Of a stretch of DNA of 64,000 nucleotides, positions 9,243 to 19,453 are shown one piece after another. The notes beneath the pieces were generated by a model that saw nothing but the letters and a program-made list of their open reading frames with translations, was not told the DNA's origin and did not search any database. The translations under genes and the position numbers were made by a program. Each line of letters begins with the position of its first letter. The first letter of the stretch is position 1. Where the stretch lies: positions 154,417-218,416 of the forward strand of contig NZ_JASISP010000002.1 of NCBI RefSeq assembly GCF_030063185.1, in the 5' to 3' direction. Source of the DNA: Arthrobacter sp. H35-D1 (GTDB lineage: Bacteria > Actinomycetota > Actinomycetes > Actinomycetales > Micrococcaceae).

Positions 9243-10481
9243 CTAATGCACAACAATCGGCTGGAAGCCTTCGGCACGCAGTGCTGTCAGCACCAGTTCG
9301 CAGTGTTCGTGGCCCTTGGTTTCAAGGTTGACTGTGATGGAGACGTCGCCCATGGAGATGGAGCCGCCCACGCGGGTGTGGTCCACGCCTGTCACATTGG
9401 CGTCATTCTCGGCAATGATGCGTGAGATCGTGGCCAGCGCGCCGGGGCGGTCGTTGAGCATTATCCGCACTGTCAGGAACCGTCCGGCAGCGGCGAGCCC
9501 CCGCTGGATGACCTTGAGCATGAGCATTGGGTCGATATTGCCCCCGGACAAGACCACAACGGTGGTGCCCGGGTTTTCAATCTTGCCTTCCATGAGGGCT
9601 GCAACACCCACGGCACCGGCCGGCTCCACCACCATCTTTGAGCGCTCCAAAAGGAAGATCAAAGCCCGTGCCAGGGAATCTTCACTAACCGTTACCACGT
9701 CGTCAACCAGCTCGCGGATGATCGAGAACGGCAACTGTCCGGGACGGCCGACGGCGATTCCATCGGCCATGGTGGACACCTTCGTCAACGGCACCAGCGC
9801 ATCGGCGGCCAGCGACGGAGGGTAGGCGGCAGCATTTTCCGCCTGCACGCCAATCACCCGAATCTCGCGGCCCAACTCCTTGGCGCGCGCCTTGACGGCC
9901 ACGGACACCCCGGCCAGGAGCCCGCCGCCGCCAACACCCATGATGATCGTGTCGACGTTGGGCACCTGGTCCAGGATTTCCAGTCCGATGGTGCCCTGTC
10001 CAGAGACCACGTCGACGTTGTTGAAGGGATGGACAAACACGCAGCCCGTCTCGTTGGCGTAGCGCTCGGCTTCGGCCAACGACTCGTCCACGTTGTAACC
10101 GTGCAAAATCACTTCGGCACCGTGGCCACGGGTAGCCGCCAGCTTGGGCAGCGCCACGCCCACGGGCATGTAGATGCGTGCCTTGATGCCCAGCGCCTTG
10201 GCCGCAACGGCCACACCTTGGGCATGGTTTCCGGCGGAGGCGGCGACCACGCCGCGGGATCGTTCCTCTGGCGACAACTGTGCCATGCGCACATATGCCC
10301 CCCGCACTTTAAACGAGCCTGCACGCTGCAAGTTCTCGCACTTGAAAAACACGTCGGAGCCCGTCATGCGCCCCAAAGCACGCGAACTCTCAATCGGCGT
10401 GATTGCAATAATCTCCGTCAACAACTCCCGCGCATGTTCAATATCTGCAAGGGTCACGGGGAGATCGCTCTGTGCGTTCAC
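9243..10481 (-). CDS. ilvA: Threonine ammonia-lyase (threonine deaminase)
   Basis: A 412-residue PLP enzyme that converts threonine to 2-oxobutanoate, the first step toward isoleucine. The PLP lysine is Lys58 in SFKVRGAY. The phosphate-binding glycine loop VGGGGLLAG is near residues 182-190, and SGGNIDP follows later. A single C-terminal ACT domain (about 330-410) ends the protein. One ACT domain of this kind is also found in catabolic-type TdcB-like enzymes, so feedback control by isoleucine is not certain. The start is GTG 10481; a purine-rich AGAGAAAAG precedes it. It lies 54 bases after the AI-2E transporter gene on the same strand. Confidence 0.92.
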   Translation of the reverse strand: MNAQSDLPVTLADIEHARELLTEIIAITPIESSRALGRMTGSDVFFKCENLQRAGSFKVRGAYVRMAQLSPEERSRGVVAASAGNHAQGVAVAAKALGIKARIYMPVGVALPKLAATRGHGAEVILHGYNVDESLAEAERYANETGCVFVHPFNNVDVVSGQGTIGLEILDQVPNVDTIIMGVGGGGLLAGVSVAVKARAKELGREIRVIGVQAENAAAYPPSLAADALVPLTKVSTMADGIAVGRPGQLPFSIIRELVDDVVTVSEDSLARALIFLLERSKMVVEPAGAVGVAALMEGKIENPGTTVVVLSGGNIDPMLMLKVIQRGLAAAGRFLTVRIMLNDRPGALATISRIIAENDANVTGVDHTRVGGSISMGDVSITVNLETKGHEHCELVLTALRAEGFQPIVVH

Positions 10482-10535
10482 GGTACTTTTCTCTTTCTCT
10501 ACGGAACTGAAATAAAACTATGGGTGTGCCGGCCC

Positions 10536-11726
10536 CTACCGGGCAGGCGGAGCGCCTTCGGACGCGGACTCCTCATCCGGCTCGCCGCCGTCGGGAATGG
10601 CCCGCGGCAGCCCGTAAATGTCAGGCAGGGCGGGGTCGTTGCGCCAATCCCTGCCGGCTACGTAGCGGATAAACGCATTCGCCACGGCCAGCAACGGAAC
10701 AGCAAACAAGGCACCGAGGATCCCGGCAACACTGGAACCTGCCGCCACGGCCAGAATCACGGCCACGGGGTGCAAGGACACTGCACGGCCCATGACGAAT
10801 GGTTGCAGGAGGTGGCTCTCCAGCTGCTGCACTGCCAGCACAATACCCAGCATGATCAGCGCATTGACCCAGCCGTTGGCCACCAGCGCCAAGAGCACAG
10901 CCACGGCCCCGGTCACCAGTGCGCCCACCACGGGGATGAAGGAGCCCACGAACACCAGAACACCCAGCGGCAAGGCCAAGGGCACCTGGATGATGGCGGC
11001 GCCGGCGCCGATGCCCACGGCGTCCACGGCGGCCACCAATACCTGGATGCGCACGTAGTTGCCCAGCGAATGCCAGCTTCGCCGTCCTGCACCGTCAACA
11101 GCGGGCTGGGCGCGGCGCGGGAAGAACCGTACACAGAACTCCCAGATCCTTTCGCCTTCCAGCAGAAAGAAAATCAGAATGAACAGGGTCAGCAACAGGC
11201 CGGCCGAAAAGTGGCCAAAACTGCTGCCAACGCCCAGCGCCTTGGACAGGATCAGGGTGCTGTTGCCCTGCACGGCGTCAAGTGCCTCGTTGAGGTAATC
11301 GGTCATCTGGTCGTTGCTCAAGCTCAACGGGCCCGACTGCAGCCACTCCTGGATCTTGATCAGTCCGGTGATGGCCTGCTGGCTCAGTTCGGCAAATCCG
11401 GCAACCAGTTGGCGGCCCACGAGGAACAAGCCACCCACCACCACCACAATGAGTCCCACCTCGGCAATGGCCACGTTGATCCCGTGCGGCAGGCCCAACT
11501 TGTCCAACAGCTTCACGAAGGGCGTCAGCAGCGCCGACAAAAGCGCCGCGACCATAACGGGGATGATCAAGATGCTGATGTTGCCCATGATCCACACCAA
11601 CATGGCTCCCACCACGAGGATGATGGCCACCCGCCAAGCCCAGGCACCGGCTACTTCCATGCCAAAGGGCACTACTTTTGCGTCGTGCTTTGTGGAGAGG
11701 TTTGTCTCCTGCATATTGGGCGTCAT
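10536..11726 (-). CDS. AI-2E family transporter
   Basis: A 396-residue membrane protein with the layout of the AI-2 exporter/PerM family: two N-terminal helices, a soluble amphipathic stretch around residues 100-170, then about five to six helices. Family segments seen are GSFIPVVGALVTG and VQQLESHLLQPFVMGRAV. These proteins export small molecules or ions (autoinducer-2 in E. coli TqsA, Na+/H+ in some halophiles). The substrate here cannot be told. The C-terminus is an acidic tail after about residue 365. It is followed by ilvA and preceded by the aldose epimerase gene, both minus strand. An operon with ilvA is possible but unproven. Confidence 0.9.
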   Translation of the reverse strand: MTPNMQETNLSTKHDAKVVPFGMEVAGAWAWRVAIILVVGAMLVWIMGNISILIIPVMVAALLSALLTPFVKLLDKLGLPHGINVAIAEVGLIVVVVGGLFLVGRQLVAGFAELSQQAITGLIKIQEWLQSGPLSLSNDQMTDYLNEALDAVQGNSTLILSKALGVGSSFGHFSAGLLLTLFILIFFLLEGERIWEFCVRFFPRRAQPAVDGAGRRSWHSLGNYVRIQVLVAAVDAVGIGAGAAIIQVPLALPLGVLVFVGSFIPVVGALVTGAVAVLLALVANGWVNALIMLGIVLAVQQLESHLLQPFVMGRAVSLHPVAVILAVAAGSSVAGILGALFAVPLLAVANAFIRYVAGRDWRNDPALPDIYGLPRAIPDGGEPDEESASEGAPPAR

Positions 11727-11805
11727 AAACCAATAATTCCCTATGGAACAAAAATTAGTAAAACGGCGCGCCTGCCCAGTGTGGCGCCGTTGATCCGTGC
11801 AGCCC

Positions 11806-12750
11806 TCAAAAACTCGATTCGATGCCCCAATTCATGGTGTAGGACTCCCCCGCAGCCAGCCAGCGCAAACCGTCTCCGGAGTTGAAAGCGTTGGCAGGCC
11901 CTGTCATCGGCTCCATGGCAACGGCCAGCGGGCGGCCCGGAAAGTCCCGGGTGATGAAGACGTGCACGTGGCTGACGCTTCCGTCGTGCCACAAACTCAC
12001 GCTGCGCCCGTCCGGGGCGGACAGCGTGTGCCGGGCCACGCCGTCGTCCGTCTGCAGGTTGGTAAAGGTGGTGTCCATCAGGGATTCCGCAACGGGCCGG
12101 CCGTGTCGAAGATCGTGGCGGCCGGAAACCTCGACGGCGCCCGTGGGAATCATGCGCTCGTCCGCCGTGAGGTAGGTGGCGGCCTTGACCTGGATGTGCA
12201 GCTGTTCCGCGGCTGTCTCGCCCAGCGTGAAGTACGGGTGGGCGCCCAGGACGAAGGGAGCCGGGCGCGCGGAGTCGTTGACAAGGGTCTGTGCGACGCG
12301 CAGCGCCCCGGTTTCGTCGAGTTCGTAGCGGACCTGGTGGCGGGCCAGGAACGGGTAGCCGTGCTGGGGGTGGATGACAGCTTCCAGCAGCACATGCGTT
12401 TCGGAGGACTCCCGTGCCGCGTAGCCGGTGTTGCGCAACAATCCGTGGATGGCGTTGTTCCGTGAAACCTCGGTAATGTCCAGCTGCTGCGCGGACCCGT
12501 CGAGAGTCCACAACCCGCCGTCCACGCGGTTGGCGAAGGGTGCCAGCGTGATTCCAGCGGCGCCGGGGGCGACGGCATCCAGCGGGTAGCTCTCCACCAA
12601 CGCTGCCCCGCCCTTGTCATAATGCCGGAGACCAGCAGCCAGGGAGGCAATAATGGCGGTAGCGTCCCCGTTCCGCAAGGTGTACTGCGAGCCTGAGGCC
12701 GGCCGGATTCCTCCCTTATCTATGGGAGCCGTGTCTTTGGAAGTAGTCAT
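11806..12750 (-). CDS. galM: Aldose 1-epimerase (galactose mutarotase type)
   Basis: A 314-residue beta-sandwich epimerase that interconverts alpha and beta anomers of aldoses. The substrate-binding histidine is in NNAIHGLLRN, and the catalytic histidine is in FVLGAHPYFTLG near the middle. The late acidic residue is expected within the AVAMEPMTGPANAFN segment. It is divergent from a deoR-galT-galK operon, so galactose mutarotation for the Leloir pathway is the likely job. ATG 12750 is preferred; a GTG two codons upstream (12756) is also in frame. No clear ribosome binding site is visible for either, so a leaderless or short-leader transcript is possible. Confidence 0.88.
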   Translation of the reverse strand: MTTSKDTAPIDKGGIRPASGSQYTLRNGDATAIIASLAAGLRHYDKGGAALVESYPLDAVAPGAAGITLAPFANRVDGGLWTLDGSAQQLDITEVSRNNAIHGLLRNTGYAARESSETHVLLEAVIHPQHGYPFLARHQVRYELDETGALRVAQTLVNDSARPAPFVLGAHPYFTLGETAAEQLHIQVKAATYLTADERMIPTGAVEVSGRHDLRHGRPVAESLMDTTFTNLQTDDGVARHTLSAPDGRSVSLWHDGSVSHVHVFITRDFPGRPLAVAMEPMTGPANAFNSGDGLRWLAAGESYTMNWGIESSF

Positions 12751-12756
12751 GGGCAC

Positions 12757-12882
12757 TAGGGTACCGCCAAAAGGCGGCGCAACAAGCTTGTTTTCTGCCC
12801 AATACCTGCAAAACGAGCCTTTGTAATGTAAGGTTTTGTTTGAAACTGTTTATTTTGAGACCATACGTTTAGGGGACCTCTT
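12757..12882. promoter_or_regulatory. Divergent galM / deoR-galT-galK control region
   Basis: This 126-base AT-rich stretch separates the two divergent galactose transcription units. It contains repeated TTTTG/GTTT words between 12831 and 12857 (TTTTGTTTGAAAC followed by TGTTTATTTTGA). Such repeats are in keeping with tandem sites for a DeoR-family repressor. AGGGGAC at 12871-12877 can serve as ribosome binding site for deoR. I could not assign convincing -10 and -35 boxes. Confidence 0.45.
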
Positions 12883-13706
12883 ATGCTGGCACCAGAGCGC
12901 CAGGCGCGCATCCTCAAGGAGCTTCAACTGCACGAGGCAGTTCGAGTGGCGGACGTTGCCGCGACGCTCAATGTCAGCGAAATGACCATTCGCCGGGACA
13001 TCGAAGCCCTTGACCAAAACGGACGGGCACGAAAGATCCACGGCGGCGCCATGCGACTGGCCCGGCTCAGTGCACTCGAGCCCGGTTTTCTGCTCAATGT
13101 GGACAAGGAAACTGAAGGCAAGGCCACCATCGCCCGGCAGGCATTGGCGCTTGTCCATCCGGGGATGACACTGGCGCTGACAGGCGGCACCACCACCTAC
13201 CAGCTTGCCATGGTGCTGGCTGGCGAACTTGACCGGCTGCCGGGGCTGACAGTTGTCACAAATTCCCTGAAGGTCTCCGAGCTGCTGTACCGCCAACATG
13301 GCAACTCGGACCTGAAAGTCATCGTCACCGGCGGGGAGCGCACTCCCTCGGAGGCCCTGGTGGGCCCGGTGGCACGCATGGCGTTGAACCACCTGAACAC
13401 CGACATCTGCTTCATGGGTGTCCACGGTTTGGACGCCCAGCGCGGGCTGACGAGTCCCAACTGGCTGGAGGCGGAAACCAACGCCGCGTTCATCGAATCC
13501 ACCTCGCGCCTGGTGATCCTGGCCGACAGCACCAAGTTCCACGTTCGCTCCCTGGCCTCCATCGCAGCCCTGTCCGCTGTGGACACCATCATTACCGACG
13601 ACGCGACCAGCGCGGCCACCGCCGAGTTGTTCGCGTCCCGCGTGCCCAACTTCATCAAGGCACCGGCGTTGGCGGATTCCGAGCGCACCCCCACCAGAAA
13701 GACATC

Positions 13707-13710
<4 letters not shown>
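12883..13710 (+). CDS. DeoR/GlpR family transcriptional regulator of the galactose operon
   Basis: A 275-residue repressor. An N-terminal winged helix-turn-helix spans residues 5-57, with VRVADVAATLNVSEMTIRRD as the recognition region. A C-terminal sugar-phosphate sensor domain of the DeoR type follows, with LALTGGTTTYQLA, VIVTGGERTPSE and VILADSTKF. Family members are released from DNA by phosphorylated sugars. Because the stop overlaps the galT start (ATGA), it is very likely co-transcribed with galT-galK and autoregulated. A galactose-1-phosphate-type effector is an inference from context. ATG 12883 follows AGGGGAC. Confidence 0.92.
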
Positions 13711-16027
<2,317 letters not shown>

Positions 16028-16133
16028 CTGCTCCTGCTCGGCGATGACGGGGCCACCTTGCCAACTGGCAGACAAGATACGCCGTCATGGCAAGCTGGCC
16101 CCGCCTTCGGTGAGCCTGGCACTGCAAGGCGCG

Positions 16134-16182
16134 AGAATGCCCCGTCCCCACGGCCACGAAGGTGGCGGGAACGGGGCATTCT
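16134..16182. terminator. Probable bidirectional terminator between galK and terC
   Basis: Two perfectly complementary 12-base arms, AGAATGCCCCGT (16134-16145) and ACGGGGCATTCT (16171-16182), enclose a GC-rich loop that can itself pair (GGCCAC with GTGGC). It lies between the converging galK and terC genes. No long T-run follows, so efficiency is uncertain. Confidence 0.7.
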
Positions 16183-16208
16183 AGCGTGCCGGGCAACAGC
16201 TTTCGTGC

Positions 16209-17396
16209 CTAGCGGCCCAGGAACTCCTGGTGCTGCTGCTGGGCCTTGTCGACCTGCTCGAGGATCTCCTCGGAGTCCTTGTGCTTGTCGCGATACTTCG
16301 GCTCCATGGTCTGGATGGTGTTTTCCTCGTCCATGAGCAGCGTGTAGACCCGCTCACGCTCGGCGTCGTCGGCCGTGTAGTCCAGGTCAAGGTAGTTGTC
16401 GGCGTGGCGACGGGCGTTGTTCAGCACCGTCTGGGCCTTCCCGGACTTGCTCACCAGCGACGCGATGATGGTCACTGTCAGCACGCCAATGATCACTATG
16501 AGCGAGACGCTGGTGCTGATCTCGATGACGTTGACCGACTCGCCGTCGTTGATGAACGGCAAGTTGTTCTCGTGGAGGGCGTGCAGGATCAGCTTGGCAC
16601 CGATGAAGGCCAGGATGGTGGCCAGGCCGTAGGACAGGTAGATAAGCCGGTCCAACAGGCCGTCAAGCAGGAAGTACAGCTGGCGCAGGCCCATCAGCGA
16701 GAACGCCGTGGCGGTAAAGACAATGTAGACGTTCTGGGTCAGGCCGAAGATGGCCGGAATCGAGTCCAGGGCGAAGAGCAGGTCGGTGCCACCAATGGCC
16801 ACCATGACCAGCAGCATCGGGGTGAGGACTTTCTTGCCGTCAAGCATGGTGAAGAGCTTGTCGCCGTCGTACTTGTCCGAGGTGTGGAAGAGACGCTTGG
16901 CGAGCTTGATGATGAAGTTGTCTGCGTCGTCGCCCTCGCTGTCTTCTTCCTTGAGCAGGTTGCCTGCGGTGATCAACAAGATGATGCCGAAGATGTAGAA
17001 CATCCACGACCAAGTATTGATGAGGGCGGCACCGGCAAAGATGAAGGCGGTGCGGGCAATCAGGGCAAAGACGATGCCGAAGAGCAGCACTTTCTGCTGG
17101 TCTTCGCGGGGCACCTTGAAGCTTGCCATGATGACAAGGAAGACGAACAGGTTGTCAACGCTCAGCGCCTTTTCGGTGATGTAGCCGGCAAAGTACTCCC
17201 CGCCCATGGTGGCGCCACCGAAGATGACCACCACCACGCCGAAGAGCAGGGCCAGGCCTACATAGATCGAGGACCAGATGGCTGCTTCACGCAAGGAGGG
17301 GATGTGCGCCTTGCGGATATGGAAGAAGTAGTCAAAGGCCAGCAGGGCAAGGATGACAACAATGGTGATGCCCCAGATCAGAGGGGATACGTTCAT
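16209..17396 (-). CDS. TerC family integral membrane protein
   Basis: A 395-residue protein with about nine membrane segments. The TerC acidic motifs SVDNLFVF (near residue 80) and FALDSIPAIFG (near residue 210) are present and are thought to bind a metal ion. Members are linked to tellurite resistance or, in Bacillus MeeF/MeeY, to manganese export for secreted enzymes. No ter operon partners are nearby, so manganese-type metal handling is as likely as tellurite resistance. The C-terminal ~70 residues form a charged cytosolic tail that is predicted helical. I looked upstream for a yybP-ykoY manganese riboswitch and did not see one. Confidence 0.9.
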   Translation of the reverse strand: MNVSPLIWGITIVVILALLAFDYFFHIRKAHIPSLREAAIWSSIYVGLALLFGVVVVIFGGATMGGEYFAGYITEKALSVDNLFVFLVIMASFKVPREDQQKVLLFGIVFALIARTAFIFAGAALINTWSWMFYIFGIILLITAGNLLKEEDSEGDDADNFIIKLAKRLFHTSDKYDGDKLFTMLDGKKVLTPMLLVMVAIGGTDLLFALDSIPAIFGLTQNVYIVFTATAFSLMGLRQLYFLLDGLLDRLIYLSYGLATILAFIGAKLILHALHENNLPFINDGESVNVIEISTSVSLIVIIGVLTVTIIASLVSKSGKAQTVLNNARRHADNYLDLDYTADDAERERVYTLLMDEENTIQTMEPKYRDKHKDSEEILEQVDKAQQQHQEFLGR

Positions 17397-17450
17397 GGTC
17401 TGCTTTCGTTGGTTGCATGCGACAGTTATTGATTAAGGGAAATTTTGTAA

Positions 17451-17485
17451 GCAACGCCCGGTCCGAAGTTCGGGCCGAGCGTTGC
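17451..17485 (-). terminator. Terminator after the Bax inhibitor-1 gene
   Basis: The arms GCAACGC (17451-17457) and GCGTTGC (17479-17485) enclose a second GC-rich pairing (GGTCCG with CGGGCC). Read on the minus strand the hairpin is followed by TTACAAAATTT. It lies 21 bases past the stop of the Bax inhibitor gene and upstream of terC on the same strand, so it separates the two transcripts. Confidence 0.7.
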
Positions 17486-17505
17486 ACAAGCTGGGGCGGG
17501 GAGCG

Positions 17506-18351
17506 TCAGTCGTTGCCCCGCAGGATGGCCAGAAGGCGCAGGATCTCCACGTACAGCCACACCAGGGTGACAGTCAGGCCAAAGGCCGCCGTCCAGGAGT
17601 ACTTGACCGGCACACCGTTCTGCACACCCTTTTCAACGGACGTGAAGTCCACGATCAGCGAGAAAGCGGCCAGGCCGATCGCAAACAGGCCAAGCACCAC
17701 GCCGAAGGGGATGTTGGTGCCCGGGATATCCATGCTGCGGATGCCCCAGGGACTGTTCGTGACGTTGAAGATCATCAGGCCAAAGTTGATCAGCGAGAAC
17801 AGCGCGTAACCGGACAGTGCGATGATGAAAAAACGGGTCATCTTCGGGGTGGCGCGGACCTTGGCGTTGCGGAACAACACAAGGGTCACAAGGAACACGC
17901 TGAGCGTGCCCAACACGGCCTGGACAACTATGCCGGGGTACTGGCCTTCAAGCAACTGCGAAATGCCGCCAAGAAACATGCCTTCAAAGAGGGCGTAGGC
18001 AAGAATGAGGACAGGCGAGGGTTCCTTCTTGAACGCGTTCACCAAGCCCAAGACCAGACCGATGATCACGCCCGGCCACATCAAGACAGGGACCATCCAG
18101 CCCAGCGCAGCACCAACGAGCACCAACGAGAGCGTGAAGACCGTCTTCATGATGACGTCGTCGTAGCTCATCCGCCCGGTCTGCGCCGGGCCCGCTGCCG
18201 GCTTGCTGTACAGATCCTGCAGCTGCTGGGCGGAGAACTGTGCCTGGGCGGACATGGTGTCCGCACCGCCATTGACGCGGCCGCGCCGTGCAGCAGGGGC
18301 TTCCTTAAAGTTCTTGTTCTTGGCAAAAACAGGATTGCCGCCAAGTGCCAT
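17506..18351 (-). CDS. Bax inhibitor-1/YccA family membrane protein
   Basis: A 281-residue protein with a hydrophilic N-terminal ~60 residues and about seven membrane segments. It shows the actinobacterial BI-1 start MALGGNPVFAKNKNF and the family segments FEGMFLGGISQLLE and FTSVEKGV. The C-terminal helix carries the acidic WLYVEILRLL. BI-1 proteins act as calcium-leak channels in some bacteria; the role here is not known. CGGAGG lies at a good distance before ATG 18351, which supports this start. The 226 bases between this start and the tRNA gene contain no recognisable gene. Confidence 0.9.
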   Translation of the reverse strand: MALGGNPVFAKNKNFKEAPAARRGRVNGGADTMSAQAQFSAQQLQDLYSKPAAGPAQTGRMSYDDVIMKTVFTLSLVLVGAALGWMVPVLMWPGVIIGLVLGLVNAFKKEPSPVLILAYALFEGMFLGGISQLLEGQYPGIVVQAVLGTLSVFLVTLVLFRNAKVRATPKMTRFFIIALSGYALFSLINFGLMIFNVTNSPWGIRSMDIPGTNIPFGVVLGLFAIGLAAFSLIVDFTSVEKGVQNGVPVKYSWTAAFGLTVTLVWLYVEILRLLAILRGND

Positions 18352-18577
18352 AGTCCTGATTCCTCCGAAATAGGGGGGTGGGTAAGGTTCTCCACTCTAC
18401 CAAGGGAGATGTGCGAAAAAGCATTTTTGTTCCATCTGACTGACATTGCCAGTGCTTTGCCAGCAATGTTCATCCACTGTTCACCAAGAGCACCCGATTA
18501 AGTCCCCTGGCACGGGAAATTGTCGGGTTCAATGACAGTTCGAATCATGCTTGCCGCGGGACCACGGACTTTATTTG

Positions 18578-18650
18578 TACCCCAGGTCGGACTCGAACCG
18601 ACACTTTACAGATTTTAAGTCTGGTGCCTCTGCCATTGGGCTACTGGGGC
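18578..18650 (-). tRNA. Type I tRNA with UAA anticodon (tRNA-Leu by anticodon)
   Basis: A 73-nt cloverleaf reads on the minus strand. The acceptor arm GCCCCAG pairs with CTGGGGT (last pair G-U) and is followed by discriminator A. The T arm is GTCGG-TTCGAGT-CCGAC. The anticodon arm CAGA-CTTAAAA-TCTG gives anticodon TAA. The CCA end is not encoded. The variable loop is only about 5 nt, whereas leucine tRNAs normally have a long variable arm. Decoding of UUA follows from the anticodon; charging with leucine is inferred. It lies between the BI-1 and GNAT genes. Confidence 0.85.
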
Positions 18651-18715
18651 GCGGCCGGTTTCGTGTTCCGGCTGCACACAACTTTACTGGATGGGCGGCC
18701 TGCGGAAGAAACCGG

Positions 18716-19216
18716 CTAGCGATGGGCGGTGAAGGGTTCTGAATAGGCAAAGTGCCCATGCGCGCCGGGGACAAAGGAATCAAGGGCCAGTGCCATGAAA
18801 TGCGAACCCCACGACGGGTCCGGGGAGATGATGCCCAGCGAGTCCGCCGGCGCAAAACCAAAGCGCGGGTAGTAGTCGGTGCTGCCCAGCAGGACGATCG
18901 ACGGCTCACCCAGCGTGTTCGCCGCCGCGATCGTGGCACGCATCAAGGCCGAACCGACACCTTGATTCTGATGTTCCGGCAACACGGCAATGGGGCCAAG
19001 CCCCAGGGAGCCGCTCTTGCCGATCCATGCCCGGGTGGTGATCACATGGCCCAGAAGCTCCCCCCGCGCCTCCGCCACCAGCGACAGCTCCGGCAGATAC
19101 TCCCGCGCAGCAAACAACTCCCGCAACAGCTTGGCCTCTCCGGACTCCGGGAACGCAGCCTCCACGAGGGCCAGAATTTCGGGCCTGTCCTCTGCACGCT
19201 CACGCCGAATCTTCAT
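18716..19216 (-). CDS. GNAT family N-acetyltransferase (YhbS-like)
   Basis: A 166-residue acetyltransferase of the GNAT fold. The acetyl-CoA pyrophosphate-binding loop is EHQNQGVGSALM at about residues 81-92, after the beta-4 strand LGLGPIAVLP. The later segment VLLGSTDYYPRFGFAPAD is typical of the YhbS/COG3153 group, which is predicted to acetylate small molecules. The substrate is unknown. It stands alone on the minus strand, between the tRNA gene downstream and a repeat-rich gap of 237 bases upstream. Confidence 0.88.
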   Translation of the reverse strand: MKIRRERAEDRPEILALVEAAFPESGEAKLLRELFAAREYLPELSLVAEARGELLGHVITTRAWIGKSGSLGLGPIAVLPEHQNQGVGSALMRATIAAANTLGEPSIVLLGSTDYYPRFGFAPADSLGIISPDPSWGSHFMALALDSFVPGAHGHFAYSEPFTAHR

Positions 19217-19269
19217 GCGGTTAGTCTATGGCCCCTTTTCGAAAGAGCGTCTACCCCGCAGGACCGCGT

Positions 19270-19349
19270 CTGCCCCGCGAAACCGCGGTTGCCCAACAGC
19301 GGTTGCGCGGGGCAGGCGCTGCCACGCGGGCCCGGCGCGGTTTCGCGGG
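19270..19349. repeat. Overlapping inverted repeats between GNAT and ndh
   Basis: Two sets of perfect arms share the same left side. CTGCCCCGCG (19270-19279) pairs with CGCGGGGCAG (19306-19315), and CCCGCGAAACCGCG (19274-19287) pairs with CGCGGTTTCGCGGG (19336-19349). Only one of the two hairpins can form at a time. The element lies just upstream of the GNAT gene and downstream of the ndh terminator. Confidence 0.6.
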
Positions 19350-19352
19350 CAC

Positions 19353-19400
19353 AAAAAAGCGGCCCTCCCCCAGTTTGGATGCAAACTGTGGGAGGGCCGC
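19353..19400 (-). terminator. Terminator of the NADH dehydrogenase gene
   Basis: A long stem (GCGGCCCTCCC with CAGTTT against AAACTG with GGGAGGGCCGC, one mismatch) is followed on the minus strand by six T residues (AAAAAA at 19353-19358 on the plus strand). It lies 54 bases after the ndh stop. This is a classic intrinsic terminator. Confidence 0.85.
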
Positions 19401-19453
19401 CGTCAACTGTTGACAGGAGTCAACTGCCTGAAGCAGGAACCGTCCACTTGGAA

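Noticed and set aside
17397-17505. Possible yybP-ykoY manganese riboswitch before terC
   Set aside because: The only structure is a hairpin that fits as terminator of the upstream gene; the conserved riboswitch loops are absent.
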